Assembly: GCA_050117725.1 (NCBI GenBank)
Contig: JASFME010000131.1
Span: forward strand, 1-6,507
Source: JASFJH01 sp050117725
Lineage (GTDB): Bacteria > Pseudomonadota > Gammaproteobacteria > AKS1
Reading direction: 5' to 3'
Length of the DNA stretch: 6,507 nucleotides
The notes below the pieces were generated by a model, which was given only the letters and a program-made list of their open reading frames with translations, was not told where the DNA came from and did not search any database. Positions 6,105-6,507 of this stretch are shown here, piece after piece (position 1 is the first letter of the stretch; each line of letters starts with the position of its first letter). A program made the translations under genes and the position numbers.

Positions 6105-6507
6105 GTGAAAGATGATGCTTTCGCCGCCACATTCAAGGCGGTCATGATTTTCCTCGTGGTGATCTTTGTCGTGATCCTCGTGCTCGCGAAGTACATCACC
6201 GGTGGCTATTTCGCCGACGAGGCTGCGACCGGTGCTGGTGATGAGCAGGCTATCTCCGAGCGTATTGCGCCGATGGCCAGGGTCAAGGAAGCCGGCGAAG
6301 CGCCAGCGGCTGGCGCGGCTGCCGAGTTGAGCGGCAAGGATGTGTATTCAGCTGCCTGTTTTGCCTGTCACGGAACCGGTGCGGCAGGTGCGCCGAAGAT
6401 GGGCGACAAGGCTGCCTGGGGTCCGCGAATCGCGCAGGGTAACAGCACGCTGTACAGCCACGCGCTGAACGGCTTCACGGGCAGCAGCGGTGTAATGCCG
6501 GCCAAGG
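6105..6507 (+). CDS. Membrane-anchored cytochrome c5-like protein (3' end outside window)
   Basis: At least 134 residues are visible and the frame runs off the window end. It starts at GTG 6105. The N-terminus holds one membrane helix (about residues 12-28, rich in Val/Ile/Leu). An Ala/Glu-rich linker follows to about residue 72, then a class I cytochrome c domain. The covalent heme site is CFACH (Cys85, Cys88, His89). GVMP with Met131 is the likely second heme ligand, and the wording around it is typical of the cytochrome c5 group. The helix lacks an evident cleavage site, so it is probably an uncleaved anchor that holds the heme domain in the periplasm as an electron carrier. Which oxidase or reductase it serves cannot be told here. 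The gene diverges from tRNA-Arg and is more GC-rich than the secretion genes. Confidence 0.88.
   Translation, partial: MKDDAFAATFKAVMIFLVVIFVVILVLAKYITGGYFADEAATGAGDEQAISERIAPMARVKEAGEAPAAGAAAELSGKDVYSAACFACHGTGAAGAPKMGDKAAWGPRIAQGNSTLYSHALNGFTGSSGVMPAK

Overview
The window looks like a gammaproteobacterial chromosome or metagenome contig. Three things suggest this: a tRNA-Arg(CCG) with an encoded CCA and a G discriminator like the E. coli one, a cytochrome c5-like protein, and a complete Gram-negative type I secretion set. No genus can be assigned from the sequence alone.

Positions 1-5360 hold four tightly packed plus-strand genes that read as one operon. They are the 3' part of a CHAT-domain (caspase-like) protease gene, a type I secretion ABC exporter, an HlyD-family adaptor and a TolC-family outer-membrane channel. 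The three transport proteins should form one inner-membrane/periplasm/outer-membrane conduit. The CHAT gene ends 4 bases before the exporter start, so it is probably co-expressed with the exporter. No RTX adhesin, toxin or other export substrate is encoded here.

Positions 5361-5822 hold no convincing gene. From about 5475 there are two degenerate repeat units of roughly 175-185 bp, rich in perfect stem-loops with three-base loops, each ending in a terminator-like hairpin. The second unit begins with a 20/21-base copy of the 3' end of the neighbouring tRNA gene. The layout resembles the repeats that follow tyrT in E. coli.

Positions 5823-5899 (minus) hold tRNA-Arg(CCG), with a terminator downstream and a plausible promoter upstream. 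It is transcribed divergently from a plus-strand gene at 6105 for a membrane-anchored cytochrome c5-like protein, which is cut by the window end. The cytochrome gene is visibly more GC-rich (about 62-65% in sampled lines) than the secretion genes (about 47-52% in sampled lines).

The points most worth a second look are the linkage of a CHAT protease to type I secretion, and the tRNA-derived repeat array between that operon and the tRNA.
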